DNA of 64,000 bases from Closterium sp. NIES-65 (lineage: Eukaryota > Streptophyta > Zygnematophyceae > Desmidiales > Closteriaceae): contig CANXME010002591.1 in assembly GCA_948144175.1 (NCBI GenBank), forward strand, positions 1,236,501 to 1,300,500, given 5' to 3'. How positions within the stretch are numbered: position 1 is the stretch's first letter; each line of letters begins with the position of its first letter. Below the pieces are notes generated by a model, which did no database searches, had not been told where the DNA came from, and saw nothing but the letters and a program-made list of their open reading frames with translations. Position numbers and translations under genes: made by a program. Below, in pieces: positions 54,675 to 64,000 of the stretch.

Positions 54675-56289
54675 ATGGCGCGCCGTTCAGGAACACCGTA
54701 CGGGCGTTTGATGAACAAACTCCGAAGCCCGGCTCAGATCATTCTCACTTTCATCATCGGCTTCGCCATTCCCTTTTTCTTCTACGTCTTTCTCGACTCC
54801 TCTTTCGATGTTGACATCGCGCCGTATTGCTACGTGTTCGTTGTCTTCATGCTCGTGTCCACGGCTTTCGTCGTGTGGGTGGAGTGCTTCCTCGCCGTGT
54901 TCATCAAGAATGACCCGCCCGAGCAGCCCGCATCTCCCTACCCCCCTGCTTCCGCTATCATCGCTGCGTATCTGCCGAATGAGAAAGACACCATCCTGGA
55001 AACCATCGAAGCCTTCCTAAACATTGAATACCCCGCACCGCTACAGGTGCGTCTGAACGGCCTTGATTTTTGTGTTTTGGATGTTCTTTATGCCTTGATC
55101 GAGCAGCTGATTTTGCTTGTCTTGCTTTTGAACAAACGATTTCTTCCCCGCCTGAGTTTATTATTGCCAGTTAAATTAACCACCTCTTCCTTGTGCCGTC
55201 TTCACTTGCCCTTCCGACACTCAGGTCATATTGGCCTACAATACGCCGAAAGACATGCCCGAAATGGAAACCATCCTTGCCGAAATGGGTCAGCAAAGAC
55301 CCGACCGCTTTCTGCCGTACCGCGTCGTCCACTCGCGCTCAAAGGCGGAGAACGTGAACGCGGCCGTGAAGCTCGTCCGGGGAGAGTTTGTTGGCGTCTT
55401 TGACGCGGATCACTGCCCGTCGCACGACTCGTTCATGCGCGCGTGGAAGTGGCTCAGCAACGGCTATGACATCGTGCAGGGCCACTGCATCGTTCGCAAC
55501 GGCGAAGACAACCTTGTCGCTAAGCTCGTCGCAGTCGAGTTCGAGACCATCTATGGCATCGGCCATCCCGGCTCTGCTGCCGTTCACAACTTCGGTTTCT
55601 TCGGCGGCTCTAACGGCTTCTGGAAGTCGGGCCTTCTCGCGCAAATCGGCATGGATGCCGCCATGCTTACGGAAGATATCGACTCGTCCATCCGCGTGCT
55701 GCTCGCCGGAGGGAAAATCAAGTCCGACCCCGGTCTCATGTCGTCTGAACTCGCCACCACCACGCTTCGTCAAATATGGAATCAAAGGCTGCGATGGGCG
55801 CAGGGATGGTTCCAAGTGTCGCTCAGGCACTTTACGGCCGTGATGACCTCGCGAAACCTGTCGCTGTGGCAGAAGGTCGGCATGTTCCACCTGTTCGTGT
55901 GGCGTGAGGTGTACCCGTGGGTCTCGTTGCAGATCCTCCCTCTGCTCGCGTTCCTCGCGTACAAGATGGACGGCTTCGGCTCGATCAACTGGCTCGATTC
56001 GTTCTACCTTGCCACGACGCTCTTCACCTTCTCGTGCGGGCCCGCGCAAGTCGTCGCCGCGTACTTTGTTTCCGCGAAGAGCATTCGGAAGCGGTCGTTG
56101 TGGTGGTGGATGTACATTGTCTTCTCCATGATGTTCTACACCGAATTCAAAAACGTCATCGCGCGAGTGGCGCACATTAAGGAGTTTATGAGGGAAAAGG
56201 CCTGGATGGTCACGCCACGGATACTCTCCCGACGAAGGCGGACAAGCGGTAAAGGCGGCAAGAAGGGAGTCGTGGTGGTTGTAAGATGA
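54675..56289 (+). CDS. Membrane glycosyltransferase family 2 (2 exons, 478 aa)
   Basis: Exons 54675-55046 and 55225-56289, phase 0. A processive-type GT2: two N-terminal membrane helices (about residues 22-42 and 50-75), cytosolic GT-A domain with ASAIIAAYLPNEKDTILET, nucleotide-sugar DxD (DADH, 184-187), catalytic TEDID (273-277) and acceptor-site QRLRW (311-315), then several C-terminal membrane helices and a basic tail (SRRRRTSGKGGKK). These motifs are shared by cellulose, chitin and hyaluronan synthases and bacterial BcsA-like enzymes. It is much shorter than plant CesA, without the zinc finger or plant-conserved inserts, so probably a CSL-like or bacterial-type synthase. Product not predictable. 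Confidence 0.9.
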
Positions 56290-57679
56290 GACTCATTGAT
56301 TTCATCATGCTTCGCTTCTTCCTTCCAACCATGCACGGTTGGAAGGAGGGGTCGGAGCGGGTCTTGGGGTACGGGGGGCCATGTGCCCATTTGTACTTGA
56401 TATGGGTTAGGCAGCAGCAATCCCTGCCGCCATGGGCAGTTGTATTCCCATCCTAAGCTCTTCAGCGCTCAGGCAGCATTACACGTCGTCCGCTATCTGT
56501 GTTTGTATTCGACCCCCCCTCCATTTCGAGCGAAGCACAAGCAAGTGCCCAGGCGAGCCGGTCTTGCCATGCTGCCTAATGTTTCGAGATGTAACTGGAT
56601 TTTATTCAATTGATATTTTTTATTTCAAGTTTTTGATGTATTTTGGTGGTACTGTCTTAATCAAACAACACCCATATCCGTGACTTACTAGCTAGATCTA
56701 ACATCGGTCGTTGTCGCGGGTGCCATTTTTAGTTTTCCAGGTGATTCTAGCATCCGCGACTTTTCGTGGTAACCTGAGTTTGCTAAAAACTTTCGCTTCG
56801 ATGAAGATAGCGAATACGCATATCAGGCCCTTCGTATTATCTACGTGTTGGCGACGGTTTCTTTTCCGGCAAATGGATTGTTGCCACATCGGACTTACAA
56901 AGGACGTTTCGGTTGCAGCTTTCCCTTCATCGTTCCCACAGTCGAAGGAAAACATCTTCAGCTTGGCAGCTTCCTTCGCAGAGGCTGGCGAAAGTAGATC
57001 GAAGCGCATTAGGAAGATAAATCAGCGCGGTTCGATCATACTTCCTCCTACCCACCACCATCCATCCATCTCGCCCATTCAGTAAAATCCTTCATTTATT
57101 TCGGTGAGAAGCAGCACACATCGGAGAAACTGAAACGACCTCGTGTTGTGAGAGGCCAAAACCGATCGCAATTCCCGCTCCAAGTTCCCACCCACCTGTA
57201 AAAACAAAACAATGGCACAAGCGACCATACGGTACCACCATCGCCCGGCAGGCCGCCTGCATGCAGAAGAACTGAATCACCCACGCATGCACACAGAGAT
57301 CCAGACAAGTTTTGTAGTGTTCGATTATTCGAATCCTCCTTTCCCGTCCTGCTCTATTTGAAGTGCAAGCGACTCTTCCCGTGCTCCACGCAAAACTAGT
57401 ACCGTGTGGCATGCTCCGTCCAGATAGCTTTCACGGCGATGATCTTTTGCACGCGATTGTCGTGGGATGGAAGTACACCATAACGTTGAGTATCACTGGC
57501 TCTAACACGTCGCAGAGAGCGTTAACTATCTGTTCGAAACCAAGCATGTCTTCAAGGTCGCGTCCAAAGCAGAAGGAAACGCTGAGTATGTTCTTAACTT
57601 CTGTGTGGTTTTGACGAGTCCTGTTCGCAGTCACTCAAACACCTCTTCATGCAGCACCGCGATTAAAGCGCTTAGAAAG
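56290..57679. other. Intergenic region, no gene recognised
   Basis: Glycosyltransferase 3' flank and upstream region of the next gene. The frame of the next gene is open for a short way upstream of its ATG, so an upstream exon or start inside this stretch is possible. Confidence 0.4.
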
Positions 57680-60600
57680 ATGATGAGCATCGAAGGTCCC
57701 CCGTCGACGCCGCACGCAATCACTCCTCGGAAGCTATTGGCAAAATTGCTCGACACTGATGGTGGGGCGCACGGGTACGCCGGAGCCATGGCCCCTGCTG
57801 CATCTCATCAAGCCGGTTTGAGTCGCGAGGACGCGCATCCTACCCCATACAGTTTCGAGCAACCCGAGCAGCTGCGGAATCAAGAGCGAGGTTATCACCA
57901 GCACCGAGATCGCCACGATCGCGCGGAGCAGCACCAGCTTTCCCGACTTCCGCACGCGAGCTCGCCGCGGCTCTCCCGCATGGACTCCGACTCCTCGCTC
58001 TTAACTCGTCGTGACTGCAGCATGGAGGGTTCCTCCATGGATCAGCCTCAGGCTGACAAGGCCTGCAGCGACGAGGACTTCGCGACCACCACTCCTGGGC
58101 ACCAGCCGGGCCGGCTCGAGCGGTTGAAGCGCGAGCTACGACAGCGGCAGCAGCAACCGCAGCAGCAACCGCAGCAGCAGCAGAAGCCAGCGCAGCTGCT
58201 GCTGCTTCGCCGCAACGCCGGAGCTTCGCTGAAGCCGCTGACCGTGAGAGCCGTGGGCGCGGCAGCAATTACAACTAGTGCTGGTAGCGTCGCGTCGTCC
58301 GCGGCGTGTCAGTGGAGCAGTCGCGATAACCTCTCCAAGGGAAGCTCGTCGTCGTCGTCGTCGTTGTCGGCCACGTCGGCCCTGGAGAGAAGCTCGCAGG
58401 AGGGGGACGACAAAGAGGAGGATGGTGCGCCGTCTCGTCCCAGCAGCCGCGGTAGTACCATCAGCATCAGCAGCATCAGTAGCGGCGGCGGTGGCAGCAG
58501 CTGCGGCCGTAGCGGTAGTGCAAGTAGCGGCAGCAGGAGGCTGACACCGTCTCAAAGCACGACGGCAACGACAGCGGCAGCGGCGGCGGCGGTGGCGGCG
58601 GCGGCATCGTTCTCTGCTTCTTCCGCTGCCACCTCCCCTGCCACCTCCCCGGCCACCCGCGCCACCACTCCCGCCGCCATCCCCGCGGGCACTGCCACTG
58701 GGGCGTCGCCATCGCCGGTCGCACGAGCAGCTGCTGGCGCGCGTCAGTTACGGCCGTCTAGCGCGGCTGATCCGAGCTCGCCCGCTCACCAGCCCAGCCC
58801 CGCCGCCCCCTCGCCGCGCGCCCGCGATAGTATACTACTCCGCGCTTCCCCGGGCACTTTCTCGCCGTTATCTCCGCGTTCCCCGCGGCATTCTCCCCAT
58901 CGCCCGGGGGTTTCCCCCTCCGCGGCGGAAAGCGGGGCGCGCGGAGCACCATCTGCGCCGGGGCACGCGCGCACACACTCGCGCTTCTCCCCCCACGCGC
59001 TGTCATGTTCCATGGACTCTGCGGGTACTATTAGTATGGACCCGGCTTCTACCGCCGCTGCTATTACTAGTACAACTTGTAGTGATTCTGCCTCAGGCGA
59101 TGCTCTGACTATTCATGCATCGATGGGCGATGGGCGCCTTGCCTATCAACCAACTCGAACTGGGCGTAGCGGCAACGGCGGCGGCAGCGGCGGCGGCGGG
59201 GGTGGGAATGGAAGCGGCGTTGGCGCAGGAGGCAGGCTGACTCGAGCACACAGCAGCATAGCCATCGGTATTGCGCAGGACGCTGCATCTTCATGTTCTC
59301 TTCTCAGCAGTGCTGCTGGTGATACCTCTCCTACCCTTCTCGGTACTACTAGTAACAGCAAGCATGCGGCGACGGCGGCTTCCGCTCTCGCTTTCGCCAA
59401 CGCGAGCAGCGGCGGTCGGTCTGCGGCTTTGCCGCGGGCGATGTCGATGGAACCGCTGCGGCTGGTAACGAGGGCGACTACTAACTCTCCGAAGCACGCG
59501 ATCGTGACGCATGCGAGGGGCAGTGCCGCTGCTGCTGATGATGCCGACAGTGGTGCTGCTTCTCCAGCTGCTTCTGCTGCTTCTGCTGCTTCTCTTGCTG
59601 CCTGTGATCTGCAGGGGTTTGCGAGCAGCAGTGGTGGTGGTGGTGAGGCAGGCAGATCGCAATTCGTTGTCCCAGCTGACACTCAAACCAATCGGAACAG
59701 TGCCATTTCCGTTGTACCCGGTACAAACTGCACCGTTTCTGGGTCAAACCGTCTTTCGAACAATTTGGTAACATTTCAACCCAGTCCGAGTAACAACTCG
59801 CTCCTCCTCACCCCCAAAAATACCCACTCGCCTCGCACTAGGTTCGCACCCCGGGTCCCCCGCAGCGCACCCTTTCCGCATCCTCAACCACATCCGCATG
59901 CGCACCCGATTGCGCACGCGCACGCGCAAGCACAAGCGTATGCGCTTTCTCATTCCTCCGCGCATGCGCAGCCGGGTTATCCTAACCCCGGCCGCCATCC
60001 CGCGCGCCCGCCCTCCCGCATCCCTCGCTCCGCGCCGCTCCCCGTTCCCGCCAACCACTCGCGTGGCCTTAACCACTCCGCCGGTTCACCGCCCCCTTTT
60101 GCGGGGCTTCCGGCGCGATGCGGGGAGGCCCACGCGCCGAGAAAGCCTGCTGGCGCAGCAGGGACAGCAGCAGCGGCGGCGGCGGCGGCGGGGGTATCCG
60201 CGGAGGGCTGGCGGAAGCTCCCGCTGCGGGGAATCGAGCGCGCGGCGAGCAGCGAAGCTGCATGGAGCCCGCGCGGGGAGATTCGCGCGGAAGGAGCGCC
60301 GAACGCGCGTGTGGGCGGGGGTTTCGGTGGGGGGATGGGCGCAGTGGCTGGGGGAGGGATCTCAAAGAGCTATAGCGGGAACTGGGGCGATTCTTATGGC
60401 AGACGGGGGGTGAGCAGCGGGAGAGCGGGGAGCATGAGCGCAACCAGCAGCCCGAGGGGTATTAGGAACCTAATTAAAGCCGTGGGAATGGCACGCAGTG
60501 ACAGTTTGGGGGCTTGTTTGAACAGTATAGGCAACTTGGGAGGGCATGTGGATGGTTCTTTGGATGGTAGTGGCGTGGGCGGCGGCATGGGTGGGAGTAT

Positions 60601-63600
60601 GAGCAGCGGTGGTGGGTTGGAGGGTATGCTTGGTGGTGGGAGGTGGATTGCAACTGGTAGTTGCCCTGTCACGCCACAGTTTGCCATCCGAGCCTTTGAT
60701 AGCCCACGTGGCAGGCCCCCATTGGCTCGGAATTTTGCCATTAGCCCCTCTCCGTCAAAGGAGGGGAGGGAGGAGAGCATTGGGGAAGGGGGTGGCGAGG
60801 GTGAGAGAGTGTTTGAGAGAGGGGGGGAGGAGGTGGGACAGAGGGAGGGGGGTGTGATGGGGAGGGCATGGGCGGTGGAAGAGGAGGAAAGGGAAGGGAG
60901 CAGGGAGGAGAGTGGAGGGGTTAGGATGCAGTTACTGCAGTGGAAGCAGGGGGAGAGTGGTGGTGTGGGAGCGGGTATGGGGCGATTGGTAGAGACACAG
61001 AAGCAAGAGAGGGTGGTGAGGAGGAGGGGAGGGGAGGGAGAAGAGCGAGAGGAAGAGGAAGAGGAGCAGGAGGAGGGTTCTGAGAGCAGCAAGAAGGTGC
61101 GGGAGGGTGACGAGGAGGAGGACGTGGAGTTTGTTGGAGTGGCCGCTGATGGTGGTGGTGCTCGTGACAAGCGTGGTGTGTATGGCAGGGGCAGAGGAAG
61201 CGACAGTGGCGAGACTGGCGACAGTGGCGAGACTGGCGACAGTGGCAAGAGCTACAGTATCTCCGACAGCAGCACCAGCACCCGCAACACTACCAGCAGC
61301 AGTAGAGGCGGCGGCGACACTGGCGGCGGCAGCAGCAGCAGTGTTCCTCCCGGCAGCAGCATAGCAGCGCGGGGGCGGTCCAAGTCGCTGGCATTGAGCT
61401 CCGTGGCAGCAGCAGCGCGGTGGAGAGCGCGTGCCATTGCCAGCGTGGTGGGGCATGCAGGCAGGCGCATGCACACACCCAACATACACACACACAGCGC
61501 TGAGACACCAGCAGGTAAGGTTGACGGTGAGGGTGGGGGGAGAGACTTGAGAGATGGGGGGAGAAGGGGCGAAGTGGACGAAAAGAGAGCGGGGATGGTA
61601 GGGGGAGGTGGAGGAAGAGTGAAGGGAGGAGCGGGACGAGAGGCTGTTGGTGGTGGAGGGGCGGGAGGTGATGGTGCAGCATTCGGAATGGATGAGTGTG
61701 GACTCGGGGGAAGGGGCGGAGGGGAAGGTGGAGGGGCATGGGCAAGGGGAGGTGGACGAGCAGTGGCAGGGGAGGTGAGTGAAGCGGGGGAGAAGGCATT
61801 GCAGGATAAGGTGAGCGGCAGCAGCGGCGGTGGCGGCAGCAGCAGCAGCAGTGGTGGGAAGAGCAGTGGTGGTGGGAGCAGCAGTGGTGGTGGCAGCAGG
61901 GGTGTGTGGATGGAGAGGTGGAAGGCAGCGGGGCAGGTAGAGCTGGTGGATAGCCCGCGGCAGATCAGAGCTGGTGCATGGAATGGCGCAGCAGGGGGGA
62001 GGGGAGGCGCGGGCAAGCGAGGAGGCACGGGAGGAGACGCGGGAGGGGATGTGGGAGAAGAAAGGGCGGGAGGATCCGGAGCAATAGGAGGAGAAGGAGG
62101 GAGAATTGGGGTATCTAGTGATGCTGGTGGGGGCCTAATGGAAGGCAGGGGACAGCTTGTGGGGAGGGCGGGCATGAGGATGGGGGATGGGAGGAGGAGG
62201 GCAGGTGGCGCGGTGGCAGGCAGGCAGGTGGCATTAGGAGCGAGAGATGGTGATGGAGGGGCTATGGGTGGCATTAGGACCCCCATCCATGAAAATGCAG
62301 TTGACGATGCAGGGGAACATGTGGGAGGTGCGGACCATGCGGTGATGCTTGTTGCAGCAAAGCTTCCTTCCATCAGTGGCTGCAGCAGCAGTGACAATGC
62401 TGCTTCTGCCAGTGAAGCAACTGTCGCCGCCGGCGCTGGCGCCCTTGCTGGTGGTGATAGTGGTGGTGTCGCCTCTTGCAGTGCCGATGCAGGAGTAAGA
62501 CACCACTATCCTGAATGGGCGAGCAGCATGCCAGGTGTGGATGATGTGACAGTTGTGCCTGTGGCGAGTGTGGGTGCAGCGTCAGCGGCAGCACTGGTTG
62601 GCACGGCACAGCATGCACCACACTGCGGCAGTGAGGCAGAACAGTCCGACCAATCCACCTCGCTGTTCATGCTGGAAGAAGGTGACTCAGTGGTGGTGGC
62701 AGGGGCAGGAGAAGGGGCAGGGGCAGGGGCAGGGGCAGGGGAGAACGAGAGGGCGAAGGAGGGAATGAAAGAGAGCGGGAGCAGGCATGTGATGACATCT
62801 CGAACGGGGTGGGGCATGGGTGGACGCATACGGTCGCACCCATCCCTCCCAGCATCACTGGCAGCATCACTCGTATCATCATCATCATCATCAGCGTTGT
62901 CATCGCCTCTTGCATCGTTGGTCTCTAGCGACCGTGTACCTTCATCATTATCTTTGTCGCCATCGGCAGCATCAGCATCAGCAGCAGAAGCATCACCAGC
63001 AGCAGCAGCAGCAACAGCAGCATTTCCATCATCATCATCATCACCATTATCATCATCAGCAGCATCGCCATCATCCTTCTCGACTGCTTCGTCATCGTCC
63101 CACCCGCAGCGCATGCTCCAAAAGGCACACTCGTTGATGCGCTCACGATCCAAACCCCCTGCTGCCGTGCCTGCCAGTGCTTCTGCTTCTGCTTCTGCTT
63201 CTGCTTCTGCTTCTGCTTCTGCTTCTTCCTCCACACCCCCCAGGAGTAATAGCTCCCTGCTGCACCTGCACTCGCTGCCCTCTGCTGCTCCCCTGCTGCA
63301 GTCTCACTCCCAAAAGTCACAGTCCCGGCAGTCGCCACATGGTGCAGTGCTGGGGGCGCACGAGCAGCAGGTGGCGTGTGAAGCAGCGGATTGCTTTGAT
63401 GCTGCAGCTGACATGGACGGTGCTGCTGCTTCTTCCCCTGATGCTGCTGCTGCTTCTGCTGCTGCTGCTGCTGTGAAGTCGAAGCAAAGGCGAGTTGGAA
63501 ATTTGAGAGAACGGGAGGTTATGAGTGGTGGAATGGAGAGAAGGGGCAAGGGGTGCCAGGGGGGGGAGACAGGGGAGCAGATGAGAGAGCATGGGGAAAG

Positions 63601-64000
63601 AGGGAAGGAAGAGGAGGGTTTGACGAAGCAGGGGAGGATGGGGCTGGGAGGGGGACATAAGGGGCGGAGTGCACGTGTGGGCGCGAGTGTGCTAGAGAAG
63701 ATTGGACGGTTGGGAGGAGTGGGAAGGGTGGGTTGGGGGAGGGTGGGCGAGGGGGTAGGCAAGGGCGGGAAGAAGGTGAAAGGGGTGAGTGAGAGGGAGG
63801 AGGAAGGGCTGTGTGGGGTTGTAAGTGGGAGTGCAGGTGCGGATAAAATGGAGGACGAACTAGAAGGAGCAGGAGAGGGAGAAGGAGAAAGAGAAAGAGC
63901 AGGGCAAGGGGTGGCTGAAGGGGCAGTGCAAGGGAGAATGGAAGGGAAGGGAGAGAGGAAGAGTGTGCGAGGAGGGTTAGGCGGGAGTGGCAGGAGAGAG
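57680..64000 (+). CDS. Giant low-complexity protein, at least 2107 codons, continues past window
   Basis: Starting at ATG 57680 (MMSIEGPPSTPHAITPRKL) every codon in this frame is sense to the last base. The N-terminal 150 residues are fairly normal (SSPRLSRMDSDSSLLTRRD, a Gln/Pro run). Later come Ser, Gly, Ala and acidic tracts: QQQ, Ser runs (58347-58362), poly-Gly, GETGDSGETGDS repeats (61200-61245), GAGAGAG (62700-62740) and (Ser-Ala)n (63180-63225). Islands of ordinary composition include RNLIKAVGMARSDSLGACLN (60462) and TPQFAIRAFDSPRGRPPLAR (60671). I recognise no domain; one could follow beyond the window. Basic and Ser-rich islands suggest a phosphoregulated disordered protein. Other exons are not excluded. 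Confidence 0.75.
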   Translation, partial: MMSIEGPPSTPHAITPRKLLAKLLDTDGGAHGYAGAMAPAASHQAGLSREDAHPTPYSFEQPEQLRNQERGYHQHRDRHDRAEQHQLSRLPHASSPRLSRMDSDSSLLTRRDCSMEGSSMDQPQADKACSDEDFATTTPGHQPGRLERLKRELRQRQQQPQQQPQQQQKPAQLLLLRRNAGASLKPLTVRAVGAAAITTSAGSVASSAACQWSSRDNLSKGSSSSSSSLSATSALERSSQEGDDKEEDGAPSRPSSRGSTISISSISSGGGGSSCGRSGSASSGSRRLTPSQSTTATTAAAAAAVAAAASFSASSAATSPATSPATRATTPAAIPAGTATGASPSPVARAAAGARQLRPSSAADPSSPAHQPSPAAPSPRARDSILLRASPGTFSPLSPRSPRHSPHRPGVSPSAAESGARGAPSAPGHARTHSRFSPHALSCSMDSAGTISMDPASTAAAITSTTCSDSASGDALTIHASMGDGRLAYQPTRTGRSGNGGGSGGGGGGNGSGVGAGGRLTRAHSSIAIGIAQDAASSCSLLSSAAGDTSPTLLGTTSNSKHAATAASALAFANASSGGRSAALPRAMSMEPLRLVTRATTNSPKHAIVTHARGSAAAADDADSGAASPAASAASAASLAACDLQGFASSSGGGGEAGRSQFVVPADTQTNRNSAISVVPGTNCTVSGSNRLSNNLVTFQPSPSNNSLLLTPKNTHSPRTRFAPRVPRSAPFPHPQPHPHAHPIAHAHAQAQAYALSHSSAHAQPGYPNPGRHPARPPSRIPRSAPLPVPANHSRGLNHSAGSPPPFAGLPARCGEAHAPRKPAGAAGTAAAAAAAAGVSAEGWRKLPLRGIERAASSEAAWSPRGEIRAEGAPNARVGGGFGGGMGAVAGGGISKSYSGNWGDSYGRRGVSSGRAGSMSATSSPRGIRNLIKAVGMARSDSLGACLNSIGNLGGHVDGSLDGSGVGGGMGGSMSSGGGLEGMLGGGRWIATGSCPVTPQFAIRAFDSPRGRPPLARNFAISPSPSKEGREESIGEGGGEGERVFERGGEEVGQREGGVMGRAWAVEEEEREGSREESGGVRMQLLQWKQGESGGVGAGMGRLVETQKQERVVRRRGGEGEEREEEEEEQEEGSESSKKVREGDEEEDVEFVGVAADGGGARDKRGVYGRGRGSDSGETGDSGETGDSGKSYSISDSSTSTRNTTSSSRGGGDTGGGSSSSVPPGSSIAARGRSKSLALSSVAAAARWRARAIASVVGHAGRRMHTPNIHTHSAETPAGKVDGEGGGRDLRDGGRRGEVDEKRAGMVGGGGGRVKGGAGREAVGGGGAGGDGAAFGMDECGLGGRGGGEGGGAWARGGGRAVAGEVSEAGEKALQDKVSGSSGGGGSSSSSGGKSSGGGSSSGGGSRGVWMERWKAAGQVELVDSPRQIRAGAWNGAAGGRGGAGKRGGTGGDAGGDVGEERAGGSGAIGGEGGRIGVSSDAGGGLMEGRGQLVGRAGMRMGDGRRRAGGAVAGRQVALGARDGDGGAMGGIRTPIHENAVDDAGEHVGGADHAVMLVAAKLPSISGCSSSDNAASASEATVAAGAGALAGGDSGGVASCSADAGVRHHYPEWASSMPGVDDVTVVPVASVGAASAAALVGTAQHAPHCGSEAEQSDQSTSLFMLEEGDSVVVAGAGEGAGAGAGAGENERAKEGMKESGSRHVMTSRTGWGMGGRIRSHPSLPASLAASLVSSSSSSALSSPLASLVSSDRVPSSLSLSPSAASASAAEASPAAAAATAAFPSSSSSPLSSSAASPSSFSTASSSSHPQRMLQKAHSLMRSRSKPPAAVPASASASASASASASASASSSTPPRSNSSLLHLHSLPSAAPLLQSHSQKSQSRQSPHGAVLGAHEQQVACEAADCFDAAADMDGAAASSPDAAAASAAAAAVKSKQRRVGNLREREVMSGGMERRGKGCQGGETGEQMREHGERGKEEEGLTKQGRMGLGGGHKGRSARVGASVLEKIGRLGGVGRVGWGRVGEGVGKGGKKVKGVSEREEEGLCGVVSGSAGADKMEDELEGAGEGEGERERAGQGVAEGAVQGRMEGKGERKSVRGGLGGSGRRE
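63177..63228. repeat. (TTCTGC)n coding microsatellite
   Basis: Eight to nine hexamer copies encoding Ser-Ala repeats in the giant reading frame; similar TCA runs (poly-Ser) lie at 62876-62892 and 63027-63044. Confidence 0.9.

Noticed and set aside
57840..62506. Minus-strand Ala/Pro-rich frames opposite the giant ORF
   Set aside because: They are short and broken and mirror the GC-rich low complexity of the plus-strand frame, which stays open for over 6 kb.

Overview
The window is nuclear DNA of a eukaryote in the plant lineage. Host genes have canonical GT-AG introns and plant-type identities: Mediator subunit MED33/REF4, a plastid-targeted MsrB and an SR-type cyclophilin. LTR retrotransposons sit beside a tyrosine-recombinase (DIRS/PAT/Ngaro-like) retroelement, and exons and introns carry much CTG, Gly/Ala/Ser and polypurine low complexity. 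I infer a streptophyte green alga, possibly Closterium-like; this rests on gene content and style, not a database match.

Layout. 1-11371 (-): most of a multi-exon MED33-like gene, its 3' end beyond the left edge. 11817-13322 (-): a three-exon DUF1295/steroid-5-alpha-reductase-like membrane protein. 13814-15315 (+): a five-exon chloroplast MsrB sharing a 491-bp divergent intergenic region with it. 15316-21900: gene-poor, with a locally duplicated, possibly transcribed block (16.9-19.3 kb), a 70-bp satellite with a hairpin in each copy, and degenerate GT-rich repeats. 21992-35099 (+): an old, stop-ridden Ty3/gypsy chromovirus split in its pol gene by a young, intact Ty1/copia element (24429-31988, -). 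35417-44765 (+): an eleven-exon cyclophilin with a long SR/KE-rich tail, predicted 1277 aa, whose introns hold large minisatellites. 45265-52818 (-): a YR retroelement with split direct repeats (A1-ORFs-B1-A2-B2), containing a CT microsatellite and a non-autonomous copia derivative (49404-50960) flanked by a perfect 5-bp target duplication. 54675-56289 (+): a two-exon membrane GT2 glycosyltransferase. 57680 to the right edge (+): one uninterrupted reading frame of at least 2107 codons encoding a disordered Ser/Gly/Ala-rich protein.

Most unusual observations. (1) Short palindromes of the form T(n)GAG-N-CG-N'-CTC-A(n) lie between the two copies of local tandem duplications at six or seven loci in introns of MED33 and the cyclophilin; this looks like the footprint of an undescribed insertion or repair process. 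(2) The YR element's terminal repeat carries consecutive perfect stem-loops, including a TTCG-capped one. (3) The autonomous and non-autonomous copia elements share a CCGA-looped leader hairpin, single in the former and four times tandem in the latter. (4) The copia copy has 88 bp of its 5' leader duplicated outside its 3' LTR, and the gypsy copy is flanked by an 88-bp duplication. These are read by eye, without any search.
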